The notes under the pieces are model-generated. The model made no database searches and had not been told where the DNA came from. It saw only the letters and a program-made list of their open reading frames with translations. A stretch of 64,000 nt of DNA from Tetranychus cinnabarinus. Lineage: Eukaryota; Arthropoda; Arachnida; Trombidiformes; Tetranychidae. Location: positions 5,473,501 through 5,537,500 of the forward strand of contig WHVY01000004.1 in NCBI GenBank assembly GCA_022266195.1. Reading direction: 5' to 3'. The position numbers and the translations under genes are program-made. Below, one piece after another: positions 1 to 12,288 of this stretch; within the stretch, counting starts at the first letter, position 1; each line of letters begins with the position of its first letter.

Positions 1-1553
1 GATTTAGGAATAGAGAAGACAAAGAAATGTGGATCAATTTGTTTATACTTGTCGATGTTGTTGGTATTATTGTAGTCAATGATGATTATGATAATGATGA
101 TCAAGATGAATCAGCTGAATTGTGATGAACGGTTATCAAAAATAGAGATAGGGTGACTCAGATGCTTGATTGTCATACTATTAATAACAATTAAAGTTTC
201 ACGGTTTCAAGTTAATCGGTTGCCAATCCAAATGGCTGTTTACCTTTTGAATTAACCATTAACTTGGGTTGATGTTTGATTCATATTATATTCCGAATGT
301 CAGAATGATAATGATAAGTGATCCGAGTTGAAATCGACTGAGAGAGGAAAAAAACGAGGAAAGATTGACGGGTGGCTGATGGAATTGAAGCCAAATAATT
401 GTTAGCTATTAACAGGAATGATCAAACTTGACCCTTTCTCTTGAGTTTGATGTTTTGTTGATTAAACGTTGGATATTAAATGGGAGTTCAGTTTGCTCAA
501 CCGTCACCAATGCAAGTGTTAACTTGTTTGATGAGATCAAAATCCTTTTCCAGGTTCAGTCAAAACCTTTTTTTCCATCCAATGTTTTCCCTTTTAACTC
601 TTGATGCGACTTTTCCTTCTCCTTCTTTCTAGTTATCATTATTTAATCTCATAAGAAACGTTAACTTGTAATATTAAATTATCAGCGGCAATAAATAATC
701 CCTTTTTGTACTCATAAAGGTCTGTATTGCAAACTTTACCCCAATTGTCCTGTTGAATTGCTTTATTCCACGCATTCGATGTTGTCATTAACTTGTTAAA
801 TTTGATGACGACTATGGTGTTAATGATGACAATGCATTGAATTTTGATGATGGTGATGATATCTATTAAAAAAAGTCTTGAGACTAGAGTGTTGTTGATG
901 GTCTAAAGATGATAAAGGTGAACAATGGTAGAGAATCATCTTGAACGTTATTATTTGTATTACTGGTTGTGACTTTTGGAAATTTGAGGGAAAACCAAGA
1001 GATGAAGATAACTTATTACTGGACGAAGAAATAAAAAGGGCATTTATATGCTTGGTCCAAGCTGTTGGAAGTTGTCATTTGTTTAATTCAGAGTGTTGAA
1101 CATCTTTTCTGAAGAGGAAGATGCCATGGTAATAACAATGATAATGGTGAAAGGATGAAAAGAATTAGGTAGTAGCCAGAAAGACCTTGAAGTTTGGCAG
1201 CTCAAAGCTTGTATCCAAGAACCAAACACAATTTGAACAATGAGATCATGGAAGTATTGAAATAAGGTCACTTTGAGAGCTTAGCACCAAGGATATATCT
1301 CATCATTATCATTGAAAAATAAATAAAAACTTTGTTAAGGAGAAGGAAAGGATGAGTTGTTTGGTTCGTTTCCCTTTTTTGAAGCTTGGAAAGCTTCTTT
1401 AATTGCTTGTTTTTTCCTTCTGTTTACATTTTTTCTCCTCTCCTTTCAAAAGCAATAATCAACCAAAATCATCTCATCACCAAAGACTAATTTCTTTGCA
1501 CCCTCTCTCAACAAATAAGTATTCTCTTCATTTCCTTCGTTCTTTTATCCTCA
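1..1553. other. gene-free flank, low complexity
   Basis: No convincing coding exon was seen on either strand. The stretch contains GAT/ATG-rich microsatellite-like sequence (for example around 60-115 and 780-870) and AT-rich DNA. It probably includes the 3' UTR and downstream flank of the minus-strand gene that ends at 1554. The short minus-strand frame at 1083-1271 and the plus-strand frame at 1403-1609 show no recognisable domain and look like chance frames. Confidence 0.5.
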
Positions 1554-2876
1554 TCAATGGAGTAACTGGGCCAGAACCATCATTGAAAAGAACCAAATCA
1601 ATGAGTTAGAATGTAATAAGAATAGTGACGATGTCGATGATGAATCTGAATTTAAACACTTCCTGTAATCTAAGGGACTGGGATAATCAGCGGATAAGTT
1701 AACCTTTATTGTCCCACGTGTACTGTGCACTTCTCCAGATTCCATTGTGATAGTGAGATCCAAGAGAAAGTCAACGCCATCTGAGCCTTGAGAATTCCAT
1801 AGCTGAGCAAAAGAGACTGGGACTCGCCAAAATGCTCGTAGTCCAGTTGAGTTGAATAACGGAGATGCTTCCACAGATCCAAGTTGATAATCTTCAATGG
1901 ATAATGACGATGAAACATCGGTATCGTCAAAGTCACCAGGATTATTTAAAGCTCCAACACATCGAGGATTTAAAGTTGAATCAAGGCGACAACGAAGAAG
2001 ACCAATGTTTTGTTCATCCGCTGAATGTTTCAACTGTAAATTAATCCTAGAAATGGGATCGAAAACTATTAGATAGACTTCCAGATAGGTTTCATCTTCA
2101 TGCCTTGGTACAATAATGGTTTGTCCAGAGCATTGTTTTTTTGGAGATTGACTTAGTTCACATGGGTTAAAAGGTAATCTATTGTTTGGATATAGCGTAT
2201 CGGTAATGTACCGTAGTCGATGAAGCGGAGGTGCATGGGTAAAAACATAAACTAAAGATGAATTAACAGATAACCGGTTACAGGCAAATACATGGTTATA
2301 AAGGTTTAAAGGTTGACCATCCAATTGAATAGGCCACAATGGTCCTTCAGGTGAAATTATCCACTGACAGTGAATTGATTCGCCAGTGTATAAAACTTCA
2401 CCCAACACTTGAGAATCATTGTAGCCAACCATGGTGGCACTAGAGGTACCATTTTCGTGTGAATATAGACATTTAAAAGATTGCAGCGCAACTGATTTAA
2501 GATGAGATCCTATCATATAAGAGACATCTAGAGTTAAGTCTATGGAGGTGTTTGGTCTCAGTGAATAACTGTGCAGTGTAATGGACAGGTTTTCCTTTAA
2601 AGGACTTTCTGGTATAACTTTGTAGACAATAACCCGTTGACAAGCTTCACGAGTTTCACAATCGATTAAGAGATCAGAAGAAAAATAACACTCTGCTAAT
2701 GGATTAACAGCGCATTCTTGATAGAGACATTCTCCGGTAACCAGAGAAGATTGAGTTGATTGAACAAGAGGAAAAGCAAGTTGAATAATCACTGTAATCC
2801 AGGTTAACCATGTGAACCATGGAAAGGCCATGGAATGCACATTAGTAACAATTGAGGTGGGACGAATGATTGACAC
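1554..2876 (-). CDS. secreted, probably GPI-anchored orphan glycoprotein
   Basis: A single uninterrupted frame of 440 codons, long for this AT-rich DNA. I do not recognise the family. The frame opens at 2876, but Met16 (codon 2829-2831) is the better start for secretion: it is followed directly by a Trp/Phe/Ile/Leu-rich segment that looks like a signal peptide ending near the Val-Gln-Ser-Thr at about residue 40. The mature part has about a dozen cysteines, five of them clustered in the first 40 mature residues, and seven N-glycosylation sequons (NLS, NTS, NGT, NDS, NSS, NST, NLS). The C-terminus is a Ser-rich stretch followed by a hydrophobic tail with no basic cytoplasmic end, the usual form of a GPI-anchor signal; a type I membrane protein is the alternative. 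No intron is visible. Function unknown; an extracellular or cell-surface role is inferred from the architecture only. Confidence 0.7.
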   Translation of the reverse strand: MSIIRPTSIVTNVHSMAFPWFTWLTWITVIIQLAFPLVQSTQSSLVTGECLYQECAVNPLAECYFSSDLLIDCETREACQRVIVYKVIPESPLKENLSITLHSYSLRPNTSIDLTLDVSYMIGSHLKSVALQSFKCLYSHENGTSSATMVGYNDSQVLGEVLYTGESIHCQWIISPEGPLWPIQLDGQPLNLYNHVFACNRLSVNSSLVYVFTHAPPLHRLRYITDTLYPNNRLPFNPCELSQSPKKQCSGQTIIVPRHEDETYLEVYLIVFDPISRINLQLKHSADEQNIGLLRCRLDSTLNPRCVGALNNPGDFDDTDVSSSLSIEDYQLGSVEASPLFNSTGLRAFWRVPVSFAQLWNSQGSDGVDFLLDLTITMESGEVHSTRGTIKVNLSADYPSPLDYRKCLNSDSSSTSSLFLLHSNSLIWFFSMMVLAQLLH

Positions 2877-2880
2877 AGAT

Positions 2881-5800
2881 TAATCCCTATTTGAAAGAGC
2901 AGCAATCAGGTGAACATCAGGTGCAAGAAGAAAAGTTAACATAATGTGACAAATTAAACGATAAAACAAGTTGTAATATGCCTTTGTCATTTGGTGTCTT
3001 TTCAAACAGACATAAAATTCAACAGCAGCTTAGTAACGTATGATGCAGAGTTTAAAAAAAACCTTTAGGGAAAAATACGTTGACTAGAGTAATGTTGATT
3101 TAAAGTGATTATAATAATGATGATGTTTTTGATAATGTCTCAGGGAAAAAAAGACACCCAGACAAGCACAGAACCGCTACTCTTGAGGTAAGGTAATTTG
3201 GCAAGTCCGTTTGAAGTGGATACCATTAAAAAGTAGATTGCAGTACAATGAGAATGAATGTAAAACAGTAGATCAAGTTAACGATGGAATTGAAGTGATT
3301 TAAGTGGTTTTAATTACTAACTTTAGGTAGAAGATTTTTATCTAGGCTAAACAATTATAATGTTGTTGATGTTGATGATGGTTGTATTTAATTGCTTATT
3401 ACACTGGTGGTAACATACAATGGTTTAACAATGGTTAAACTTTAAATCAAAAAGGCATAAACCTGATGTAGCTGTTGTTGTTTGTTATTATTATTATTGT
3501 TGTTGTTTTGTTGATGATGATAATGATAGTAATAATAAGATCCAGAAATCAATAATTAATGTGATAAATAGAAGAAACAGTTGAACATGAAGATGGAATA
3601 ATAAACAACATGAGAAATAGCGAGTGAAGAAGAAAAAAGAAAAAACAAAAGCATGGAGAAGATTTGAACAGACAAGGTTTTTTCTCTTCTTTTTATCACA
3701 AACATGTAGCTATTAACATCACTAAATCACTAACATTACAGTACAATCAACATAATCACAGCACCAGGATGAAACGATTCAGAATGATCAACAAGTTGCT
3801 TACCAACTTTTTTTTCCTACTCGCTCCCTTATCTTGCTCACCCTCTTTCGCCAGTCTCCCTTTCTGTTTCGCAAAATCATCATACTTAATCTTCTGAATA
3901 CACTTTTTTTCATTCTTGACTTCATCTTGAATTTACCTTTGGGCGCTCTTCACAATCAACATTATCATCATCATCGCAACTTCGACTTTTTCCTTCATAT
4001 GGTAACATACAAAACTTAAAACAAAAGCAATCAAGGTTAAGAATTAACCTTTCATTATCTCATTGAATTTTATTAATTAACCAAAATTTTATCATCTCTC
4101 ATTTACTTACATCTAACCAGTTTATATCCATCTTGGTCACTTTGATCTATGATTTGTCACAATTGAAATTAATAAAAAACCGTTAATATTTGACTGTTTG
4201 AAAATTGCTCTTAAAATTAACACTTATCTTTGCACTTATTAACCAATCAGCAAATAAGACAATGCGTTTAATTGATCTTGATCCAATGTATCTGATGCAT
4301 TTTTTGGATTCACTGATCTTTGTTTATCTTTTTCAACATTGATTTAACTTTTCCCTATCTGTAGATAGCAATTTGGTGATTGACTTTTATTATTGTTTAG
4401 CGTGTTAATTCAAATTGTTGTTATTAATTAACCATTCCGTTAGTTTACTACTTACTCCATTTTTTAATCATTTTTTTACTATATTTGAAGGTTACTTAAA
4501 ACACCTCTACTAAATCAACATAACCCAGGAAATAACCAGCAGGATTAATTTGATTATACAAATTAGCCTCTTTTTTCGTGAATTTTATTTACTTTTATTT
4601 TCTCCTCTTTTTCATTCTCTTTTTTGTTCCTCATCAAATCCATATATGAGCTGATAATTAGCGTTCATTATCATTTACTACATTCAACCCGGGTTAACCC
4701 GAGTAACATTCAGGTAAGCGAGTGTAAAAGTACCACTTGTCCAATACTTAATTCATCTTATTAATATCTTATTGCTATCTCCTTTTACAGGTCCTTTTAT
4801 GGGTAAACAGTAAAAAAGTTTGGCCTCAATAATTTTTTGATAATCAACCAGCAAACTTATCATCTAACATAATAATGTTAAAACTGCCCTCAACACAACA
4901 ATCAGGTTTCACAAAATTTTTAATTGTATGACCTTAATATTTTTACAAAAGCATTTATTGAAAATCAAACCTTTTTAAGCTGTCTGATTATTCAAACTAC
5001 AAATGTTAATGAAACATCACAATGATAAGAAACCTCTTACCATTAACTGACCATTGAGCTAATCACGTTTGAAAATTGTCTACAATTGAATATATTTTAT
5101 AAATTTTCTGGGTTTCTCTAATAACACAATTTATTGCTATTTCAACTATCATTATCATAAAAGTAGTTAATTAATTACATTATTAACATTTGTGGAGATG
5201 AAGTAGCAAAGTAAATGAGTGTTAAAAGGTTGATACTGATAATAATCAAATAATTACCATTATTATTACTATTATTATCAGCATTTTGGTAAAGTTTTCT
5301 CTCCTTATTTTGATTTCTAATTATTTCAACTTTGACCTTAAATTGCATATGTGTTTGAAGAAAAGTAAAACTGATGCATAACCGTTAATCGTTGGTAAAT
5401 GATGTTCAAATATGTACTCTTCTTGTTTATTTTGCAGATAAATAAACTGTTAATTATCACTTATCCATTGGATTGACATTGTGATGACGAGAAATGATAC
5501 AAATGATTATAAGAATAAAGCTTTCTCCAGTTCAATATATGATGGTTAACCAGGAATGCTACTATTTTGGGCCTCAACCATTGACTAGCTTGAGCAACAT
5601 TTGATTGCTGGGAAAACTATGATCTTGTGGATTGGAAATAACAATTTGGTTGATTGCAGTAATATCCGAACGATTATTCATTGTAAAGATTTGGCTGGCG
5701 AAAGAAAATGATTATATCAACATGAAAGACTGATTGAAATGTATCGTTGGTTTCTCTTGTAATCCTGATTCAATTATTTCACTTACAATAGTGACACCAA

Positions 5801-8460
5801 GAGCAATTGACAGCAATTACCCAATTTTCAAGGTCTACTTGGTTTTTGACATTTGACTTGTTGATGACTAATTTGGTCTCACTCGGAACAATTATTTTCC
5901 AAACTAATTTCACATTCAATGAAACAAATTAGGAAAAGATTTATTCTATCACTGGTTCCAGTTTCCAATTGAAGTCGCTCTTTCTCTACACTCTTGGTTG
6001 ACGTCTTTAATAATGTAATCAATTTGAGGGTAACTTTACTATTATTACCAGCTTTTGGAATCAGTTCAATAAAGATGGGATAAAGGAGAAAAAAAAGCTT
6101 CACCATTTCCAACTTGTAACAGCTTTTATTTCAACCTTCTTTTCCTTTTTATATATTCATTGAGAGTATTTCCTTCTAACCCTCTCGATCTTCTTCCTTA
6201 GACTTCCTTCCCTAATGACGTTCTCATCATCATCTTGAGTTTCTTCTGATCTGATTTGCAAATTTGTAAATAGATTGGTTAAGCTCCACTTTTTTCTGGT
6301 TACAATATTTTTCTTCACGTTATCTGATATTAGAGACTGGTTCCTTTTTGTAGCTCACTTCAATGGATCATCTTTACTCCTTTTTTTTGAACATGAAAAG
6401 TAACACTATTAATCCAAACGTTGTTGACATTATTAACAAACTGGAAGAGAAGAAAAATGTTCAATGATTAACTAAATATCTTACAACAAAAATCACTTCA
6501 CATTTGTCTTCACAACTTACACCTTTCCTGCCAACTTTATCATATCGAATCGGGTTCAATCTGATAGCACTATGTTGATGTCAATACAGTCAATTGTCAT
6601 TAATAATCTTCAATGATATTCTCAATCAGTTCAGTTTCTCTCAACCTTGTCATTCGTCCAACAGTTTGATTCTCCGCTGAGGCCATTTCCATCTTGTTAC
6701 AGTTGAACAGTGATGATGTATTGTTTAAAAACATATTTATCTGGTCAGTTGAAATGTTGATAATTAGATGCCAAAATCAGTCAACTTGAGATGCAGGAGT
6801 TAATCTATTATTGAGTATGATATAAAAGAGAGAAGTGAAGATGAAATAAAGTTGATTGAACATTCGAAACAAAAGGTTCACAACAAATCAACCAGCACTG
6901 ATCTGCTAAATGAGTAGGTTGAATTTTTTTTGGCTCGTTGTTTAATTCATTTTCATTGATACAAGAATCAACCATTTGGACTTACAATTCAACAAAAGCT
7001 TTTTTTTTGCATACACGTTTAGATTCACATCAAGCTATCGTTTAGTAAAAATCAAGGCGGTGTTAAATTAACCTGGACTGAGTTCATTCTATTTGGAAGG
7101 GAATTGGTTAATTGTTGGTTAATAATGTTTTTCATTGTATAATCACACGCGAAAACACATTCCTCTTTTAAGGCACTTACACTAAAAGCAATACATGATG
7201 AAATTTGTCGCTTTTATTATTTCATACATTCCTTATCTTGTAAAACACTTCACTTTTCCCCATTATTCACAGTTTACAGGTTAAATAGACTTTCGTTTTT
7301 GCTAGCAATTTGCTAGGTTATGTTTACATAACAATTAGTTAGTGATGTTAACCAAAGATCAATGTAATTCTTTATAATAGGATTGGTAATCTCAAAGAAT
7401 TCAGATTTAAATTACAGCTCAAGCTGAAGTCAAAGATTTTACCTGTTATTTGACTGATAACTTCCTAGTATTTCAAAAAATTGATCTTTAACCATCAAAG
7501 ATGAGTCTTGGAGGCTACACTTGCATTTGCTTGGCTTTCTCAGGTTGGAAGATTCAGGAAAACGGAAAATAAATTCATTGCCTGATTATCTTAGCATAAA
7601 AGCCTCCGTACCAAGACAGAAAGTGAAGTAATCGCTATTTACGCAAATAACTGGTGAAACATGATATACATGAAAGCCAAAAGGAGAAGTATGATAATCA
7701 ATGTATCTAAAGCTAATCAATCAATTAACTGAACCACATTAATTGAATGATCAAAGGGCTTGAAGATGTTGGAATTGAGCAACTGGGCTTTCTTGAATTA
7801 AAGATTATACAACCAAGTCTAGAAGTCTTGAGCCATAACAGTCAAATTGGAAAGTACAAGTGAGTTCAATGTCCATCGGGTTGGTATAATTGAAAATTTG
7901 CCAATTAGATAATGAAAGTATTCGTTGATGAGTAAATTTTTTCATTTCTTACACGTTTTTACATCAAGTGAGATTATTTTCTTTTGTCAAAGTAACCAGG
8001 TTGGTTTTTTTCCTCCAGTTTCTGCTCTTAATCACGAATAAGAATCAGGCTGCGATTCAATTTCAGGTTATTTTAATTGCAGATCAAATACTTTGAACAC
8101 CCACTTCTTCACCATAAAAAATTATCCTTTAGACGCCCACAAATGCCATATTTATTTGTGGAGACAGTCAACGGCAACATGAATAACGGATGAATTTTTG
8201 TTAACAAACATGATTTCCATCTTTTAAATGAATATTGGTGTATGTCATCAAACCAGAATGGACACGATGTCTTGATAGATCTGAGGGTATTTAAGACTAA
8301 CAGGTCTATAAATTATAAAGAAGATGCTTAGTGTTGAAATAGATCATAAAATAAAATTATCCGATTAAATTTAGAATTTGTTATTCAATTATTTCTCGTC
8401 TTGATTTCTATTGAAGTAGCTTTTAGCGCCACTGAGCTAGTTACCTAAATGAAAAATAGA
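2881..8460. other. long intergenic stretch without recognised gene
   Basis: About 5.6 kb of AT-rich DNA with short frames only. ATT/GTT/GAT microsatellite-like sequence occurs at about 3480-3540 and 5250-5285. At 4711-4794 there is an intron-like segment (GTAAGC donor after CATTCAG, pyrimidine-rich stretch, TTTACAG acceptor), which could belong to a non-coding exon pair but has no reading frame to support it. A 12-bp perfect palindrome lies just upstream at 4690-4701. Promoters of the flanking genes (the orphan gene to the left on minus, Rpt5 to the right on plus) must lie at the two ends. Confidence 0.5.
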
Positions 8461-8568
8461 TGGCTCTTGTTGCAACCAGTTGCAATTATTTGAGCATTTT
8501 CCCAAATTTAATTTTGTTATTTAATACATTTTTTCCAATTAGTTAATCATCCTTTAATTTTCTTAATC

Positions 8569-10212
8569 ATGGCCGACACTGATGCAAAAATGGAAGATCT
8601 TGAAGTAAGTTTTGATTGTTTTTTGTCACCAAATTATTTCTGGCTCTTTATTTCTTATTGTCTGCTTTTTGCTGACAAATGTATCCCTTTATAGCATGAA
8701 TGACAAAGCACTTCTTGTAATTTCAAAATAATTCAAATGAAAACAAATCTTAATGTTAATTTTCTCTAATTGTCATTTTTTACCACTTGTTTCTTGATTC
8801 TCAGATGGTCGGAGAAGATGTCATGAAGATGTCAAATGATGATATTATTAGTCGAACTCGTTTGTTAGACAATGAAATCAAAATTATGAGGAGTGAAGTT
8901 ATGAGGATCAGCCATGAACTTCAATCACAAAAGGAGAAAATCAAAGAAAACACTGAAAAAATTAAGGTCAACAAAACATTGCCTTATTTAGTTTCCAGTG
9001 TCATCGAACTTTTGGATTCTGAAGAGCAACAGGAAGAAGACGGAGGACATATTGATCTAGACTCTCAAAGGAAAGGCAAATCTGCTGTGATAAAAACATC
9101 GACAAGACAAGTAAATCCTTTCAATCCCATTCCATACTATTTTATTTGTTTCTCCTGCATCTTAAATTTTGCTAACCATTTTTCACAAATCTGACTTTTA
9201 ACAGACTTATTTTCTTCCTGTCATTGGTTTGGTTGAACCTGAAAAATTAAAACCTGGAGATTTAGTTGGAGTGAACAAAGATTCTTATCTGGTTTTAGAG
9301 ACTTTACCAGCTGAGTAAGTAAACTTTGATCCTCGTGTTGAATATTTTATTTTTGATTAGATTTTAATTCAACTTTATTTAATCCTACCTAGATACGACT
9401 CGAGGGTTAAGGCTATGGAGGTCGATGAACGTCCAACAGAACAATATAATGATATCGGAGGTTTAGATAAACAAATCCAAGAACTTATCGAAGCTGTTGT
9501 CTTGCCAATGACTCACAAAGAAAAATTCGAGAACATCGGTATCCAGCCACCTAAAGGTGTTTTACTTTACGGTCCTCCCGGTACTGGTAAAACTTTAATG
9601 GCTCGTGCTTGTGCAGCACAAACAAAATCAACTTTCCTTAAACTGGCGGGCCCACAATTAGTTCAGATGTTCATTGGTGATGGAGCCAAGCTTGTTCGAG
9701 ATGCTTTCGCTTTAGCAAAAGAGAAAGCTCCAGCTATTATTTTCATAGATGAGCTTGACGCTATTGGTACCAAGAGATTTGACAGTGAAAAAGCTGGTGA
9801 TCGTGAAGTGCAGCGAACTATGTTGGAACTACTTAACCAGCTTGACGGATTTAGTTCCCAATCTGATATTAAAGTTATAGCTGCTACAAACAGAGTAGAC
9901 ATTCTTGATCCAGCCTTACTTCGATCCGGTCGTTTGGATAGAAAAATCGAATTCCCTCATCCCAATGAGGAGGCTCGATCTCGCATAATGCAAATTCATT
10001 CCAGGCGAATGAATGTTCATCATGAAGTTAATTTTGAAGAATTAGCCCGCTGTACGGACGATTTTAATGGTGCCCAGTGTAAAGCAGTTTGCGTTGAGGC
10101 TGGTATGATTGCTTTACGTCGTAATGCATCTATAGTAATCCATGAAGATTTTATGGACGCTATTTTGGAAGTACAGGCTAAAAAGAAGACAAATCTCAAC
10201 TATTACGCCTAA
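8569..10212 (+). CDS. Rpt5: 26S proteasome regulatory ATPase subunit Rpt5 (PSMC3)
   Basis: AAA+ ATPase of the 19S regulatory particle base; the Rpt1-6 ring unfolds ubiquitinated substrates and threads them into the 20S core. Four exons by frame and splice consensus: 8569-8604, 8805-9110, 9205-9314, 9393-10212, giving 423 residues, close to the usual 428-439. The N-terminal part carries a coiled coil (about residues 20-70) followed by the OB region. The ATPase domain has Walker A GPPGTGKT (211-218), the pore-loop motif MFIGDGA (Phe at about 244), Walker B IIFIDE (266-271), and a second region of homology with ATNR and the arginine fingers in LRSGRLDR. The C-terminus ends Tyr-Tyr-Ala, the HbYX motif that docks into the 20S alpha ring. 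All three introns are short (200, 94 and 78 nt). The start is chosen because ATGGCCGAC precedes the conserved MEDLE segment and is followed by a perfect GTAAGT donor. It converges with the forkhead gene, with 582 bp between the stop codons. A decayed partial copy lies at 14032-15003. Confidence 0.97.
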
Positions 10213-10794
10213 TTATATATTCAATTAAAAAGTCATTGTAAATGATTTAGAATGGTTTCATTAAAACTCCTTGTTTATAATGATTGTCTAGTATTTTCAT
10301 TGTCACCTGAACCTTTTTTATATAATACTATTTTGTTTTCAGGAGATTATATAAAATTAGTAACAAATTTGGAAAATAAAAAAATGAAATTAAATCAAAT
10401 TATAAATCAAAACAGATGAAATTTAATTTTGTTTTGATTACAATATAACAGGTAGATATAATAAGAATAAGTATATATGTGCATAAAAAATTTATGTTCG
10501 GAACGTAAAATCATAAATCTGTGTGAATGATCAAATATGATGTCTCTTCCAATTGACAGCAATAATTCAATTAGAGTCTGAATTGTGAATAAAAAAACAA
10601 GCTATCATAGCGTTTTGAAATAAATGCACTGTCGGGAAATTCGGTAATTATCCAAAAAAGGTCAGAAAATATAGATAGATAGCTTTTTAGTATCTACCAG
10701 GAAAATTGTTGATAGAAGAATATTAGAATTTTTAAGGATATTAAAAATTGAAACAGGAATGATTGAATATAAACTCATGAAGCTCCAGCAGCCA
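10213..10794. other. convergent 3' UTR / intergenic region
   Basis: AT-rich spacer between the Rpt5 stop and the forkhead stop on the opposite strand. An AATAAA hexamer at 10375-10380 is a candidate poly(A) signal for Rpt5. No open frame of note was seen. With only 582 bp the two 3' UTRs may overlap. Confidence 0.5.
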
Positions 10795-12288
10795 TTATTC
10801 TTCAGGATTTTCAATTTTGATTCCATCGGGAAATGAAGTATAGAATTCCCTATTCTTTTGTCGAAGCTCGGCGAGTTTTTCGTGACTCAATGAAATCAAA
10901 CCCATGTTGATTAGAAATTCACAAACGGCTGTAATAGAGAAGAGAAGCAATTTAATTTGTGTTGGTTAATTTGATTTAATTTAAGTTATGAATGTTGTTT
11001 AAATCAAACTTACTTGGGCCTGATAATCGATAATGCAGCTTTGTCAAATCAAATACACATTGTTTCTTGATTTCGCACTTTAAGCAATTCTTTTTACTCA
11101 ATCTTATGGTATATTTATACCCTTTCTTGGCAGTTCGTGGGCTATCTGATTTAGCGAACCAATCACAGGTAGCCAGACTGTGTCTTAAAGAATTTTTCCA
11201 ATGTTGACCAGCAATTTTGAAGTAAGGAAAACAAGCCCTGTTGAGAAAAATTGATCAGAATTTTTAAACTGAAACATGGTGAAACACAAAAAAAACACTT
11301 ACATTAAAAATCTATAAACTTCAGATACTTCTTGTTGACGAGTAGGAACACTACAGATAGCTAAGGCACATAGCATGTTATGTGAAAAAGGTGGTTTCAG
11401 GTATCCATTGTGGGTCGAAGAATATAAAGCATGAATATCAATGATACAATCCTCAATTATTTGCTTTTTGCCACTTTTGGCCGGTTTCTGGAAGTATTTC
11501 AAATGTTTCTTGCAACAAGAGCCTTCCTGACTAGTTGAGGGTTGAGAGGCAGGTAAGTTTTGAGATTCATTAAATCCACCGATTGAACCATGGGATGATC
11601 CATAGGAACTAGAAAACGCTTGTGGCTGAGAAAAATTATCAAAACTTTGATTCTTTGAGTTGTCCAATGATTTTAATTGAAAAATATTATCTTGTGATCT
11701 TTGAGAATTTTGATTTTGAGATCGTTGAGAGAGAGACAAGGACTGGGAACGTCTAAAATCACCATCTTTTGAGAGCTGATTCAAACAAGTCATCAGAAGT
11801 CCATGAGCGGAAATATTTTCTTTAGCATTCTCACTGGTATCATCACCTTCGTCTTCAACAGAAAAGGCAGGTGTTAGATTAACATCATTGAATTCTTCAA
11901 AGAGGGCACTATTTCCTGAAAAGGGAGGAAATTCATCAGGCTGACCAATTAATTCAACTCGAACATGATCGATTGGTGATGGCGATGAAGCTTGTGATAA
12001 AAATGTAGAAGAACTCAGTTGAAACATGAAAGGATTTGAGTCTTGACCGTCAGGATTCATTATTAGATCACAAATACTATCCATTGAATAATCACAAGAA
12101 TAAAAATAATTTGCACAGGAGAAAGAACTAATAGCAACTGAGTCTTGATGAGTTGACGCTATGAATTCAGAAAGCGGTGTAGCTTGAGAAGCTAAGTGTG
12201 AGAAAAAATTCGAAAAATGTTAATGAATAGCTTTTTCAAAATATCAAAAAATTAGCTATAAAAATGACTTACATGATAGATTAACCAT
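10795..12288 (-). CDS. forkhead (winged-helix) transcription factor, divergent
   Basis: Four exons on the minus strand: 12288-12273, 12191-11303, 11237-11014, 10928-10795, joining in frame to 420 residues. Introns are 81, 65 and 85 nt, each with a GTAAGT-type donor and an AG acceptor after pyrimidines. The forkhead domain spans about residues 271-351 and is split by intron 2: KPPFSHNMLCALAI (helix 1), VSEVYRFLM (helix 2), FPYFK, then recognition helix HWKNSLRHSL with the diagnostic N-x-x-R-H-S (Asn317 to Ser322), then WFAK. The wing/C-terminal part is unusual: KKGYKYTIRLSKK followed by a Cys- and Lys-rich tail in place of the common G-x-x-W-x-L pattern. Residues 150-240 are Ser/Gln/Asn-rich low complexity, with repeated SQRSQNQ-like stretches, and an acidic patch lies near residue 120. 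Nuclear DNA-binding regulator by family; the subclass (FoxN/R-like or other) cannot be settled by eye. The first exon codes only five residues and is the least certain part; the alternative start is Met42 at 12084. Confidence 0.88.

Noticed and set aside
1403..1609. Plus-strand frame at the 3' end of the orphan glycoprotein gene
   Set aside because: Overlaps the real minus-strand coding end and is low-complexity Ser/Phe/Leu sequence.
9663..9902. Minus-strand frame opposite the Rpt5 ATPase domain, and a similar one at 33781-33999 opposite the exchanger alpha-1 repeat
   Set aside because: Antisense shadows of strongly conserved coding exons.
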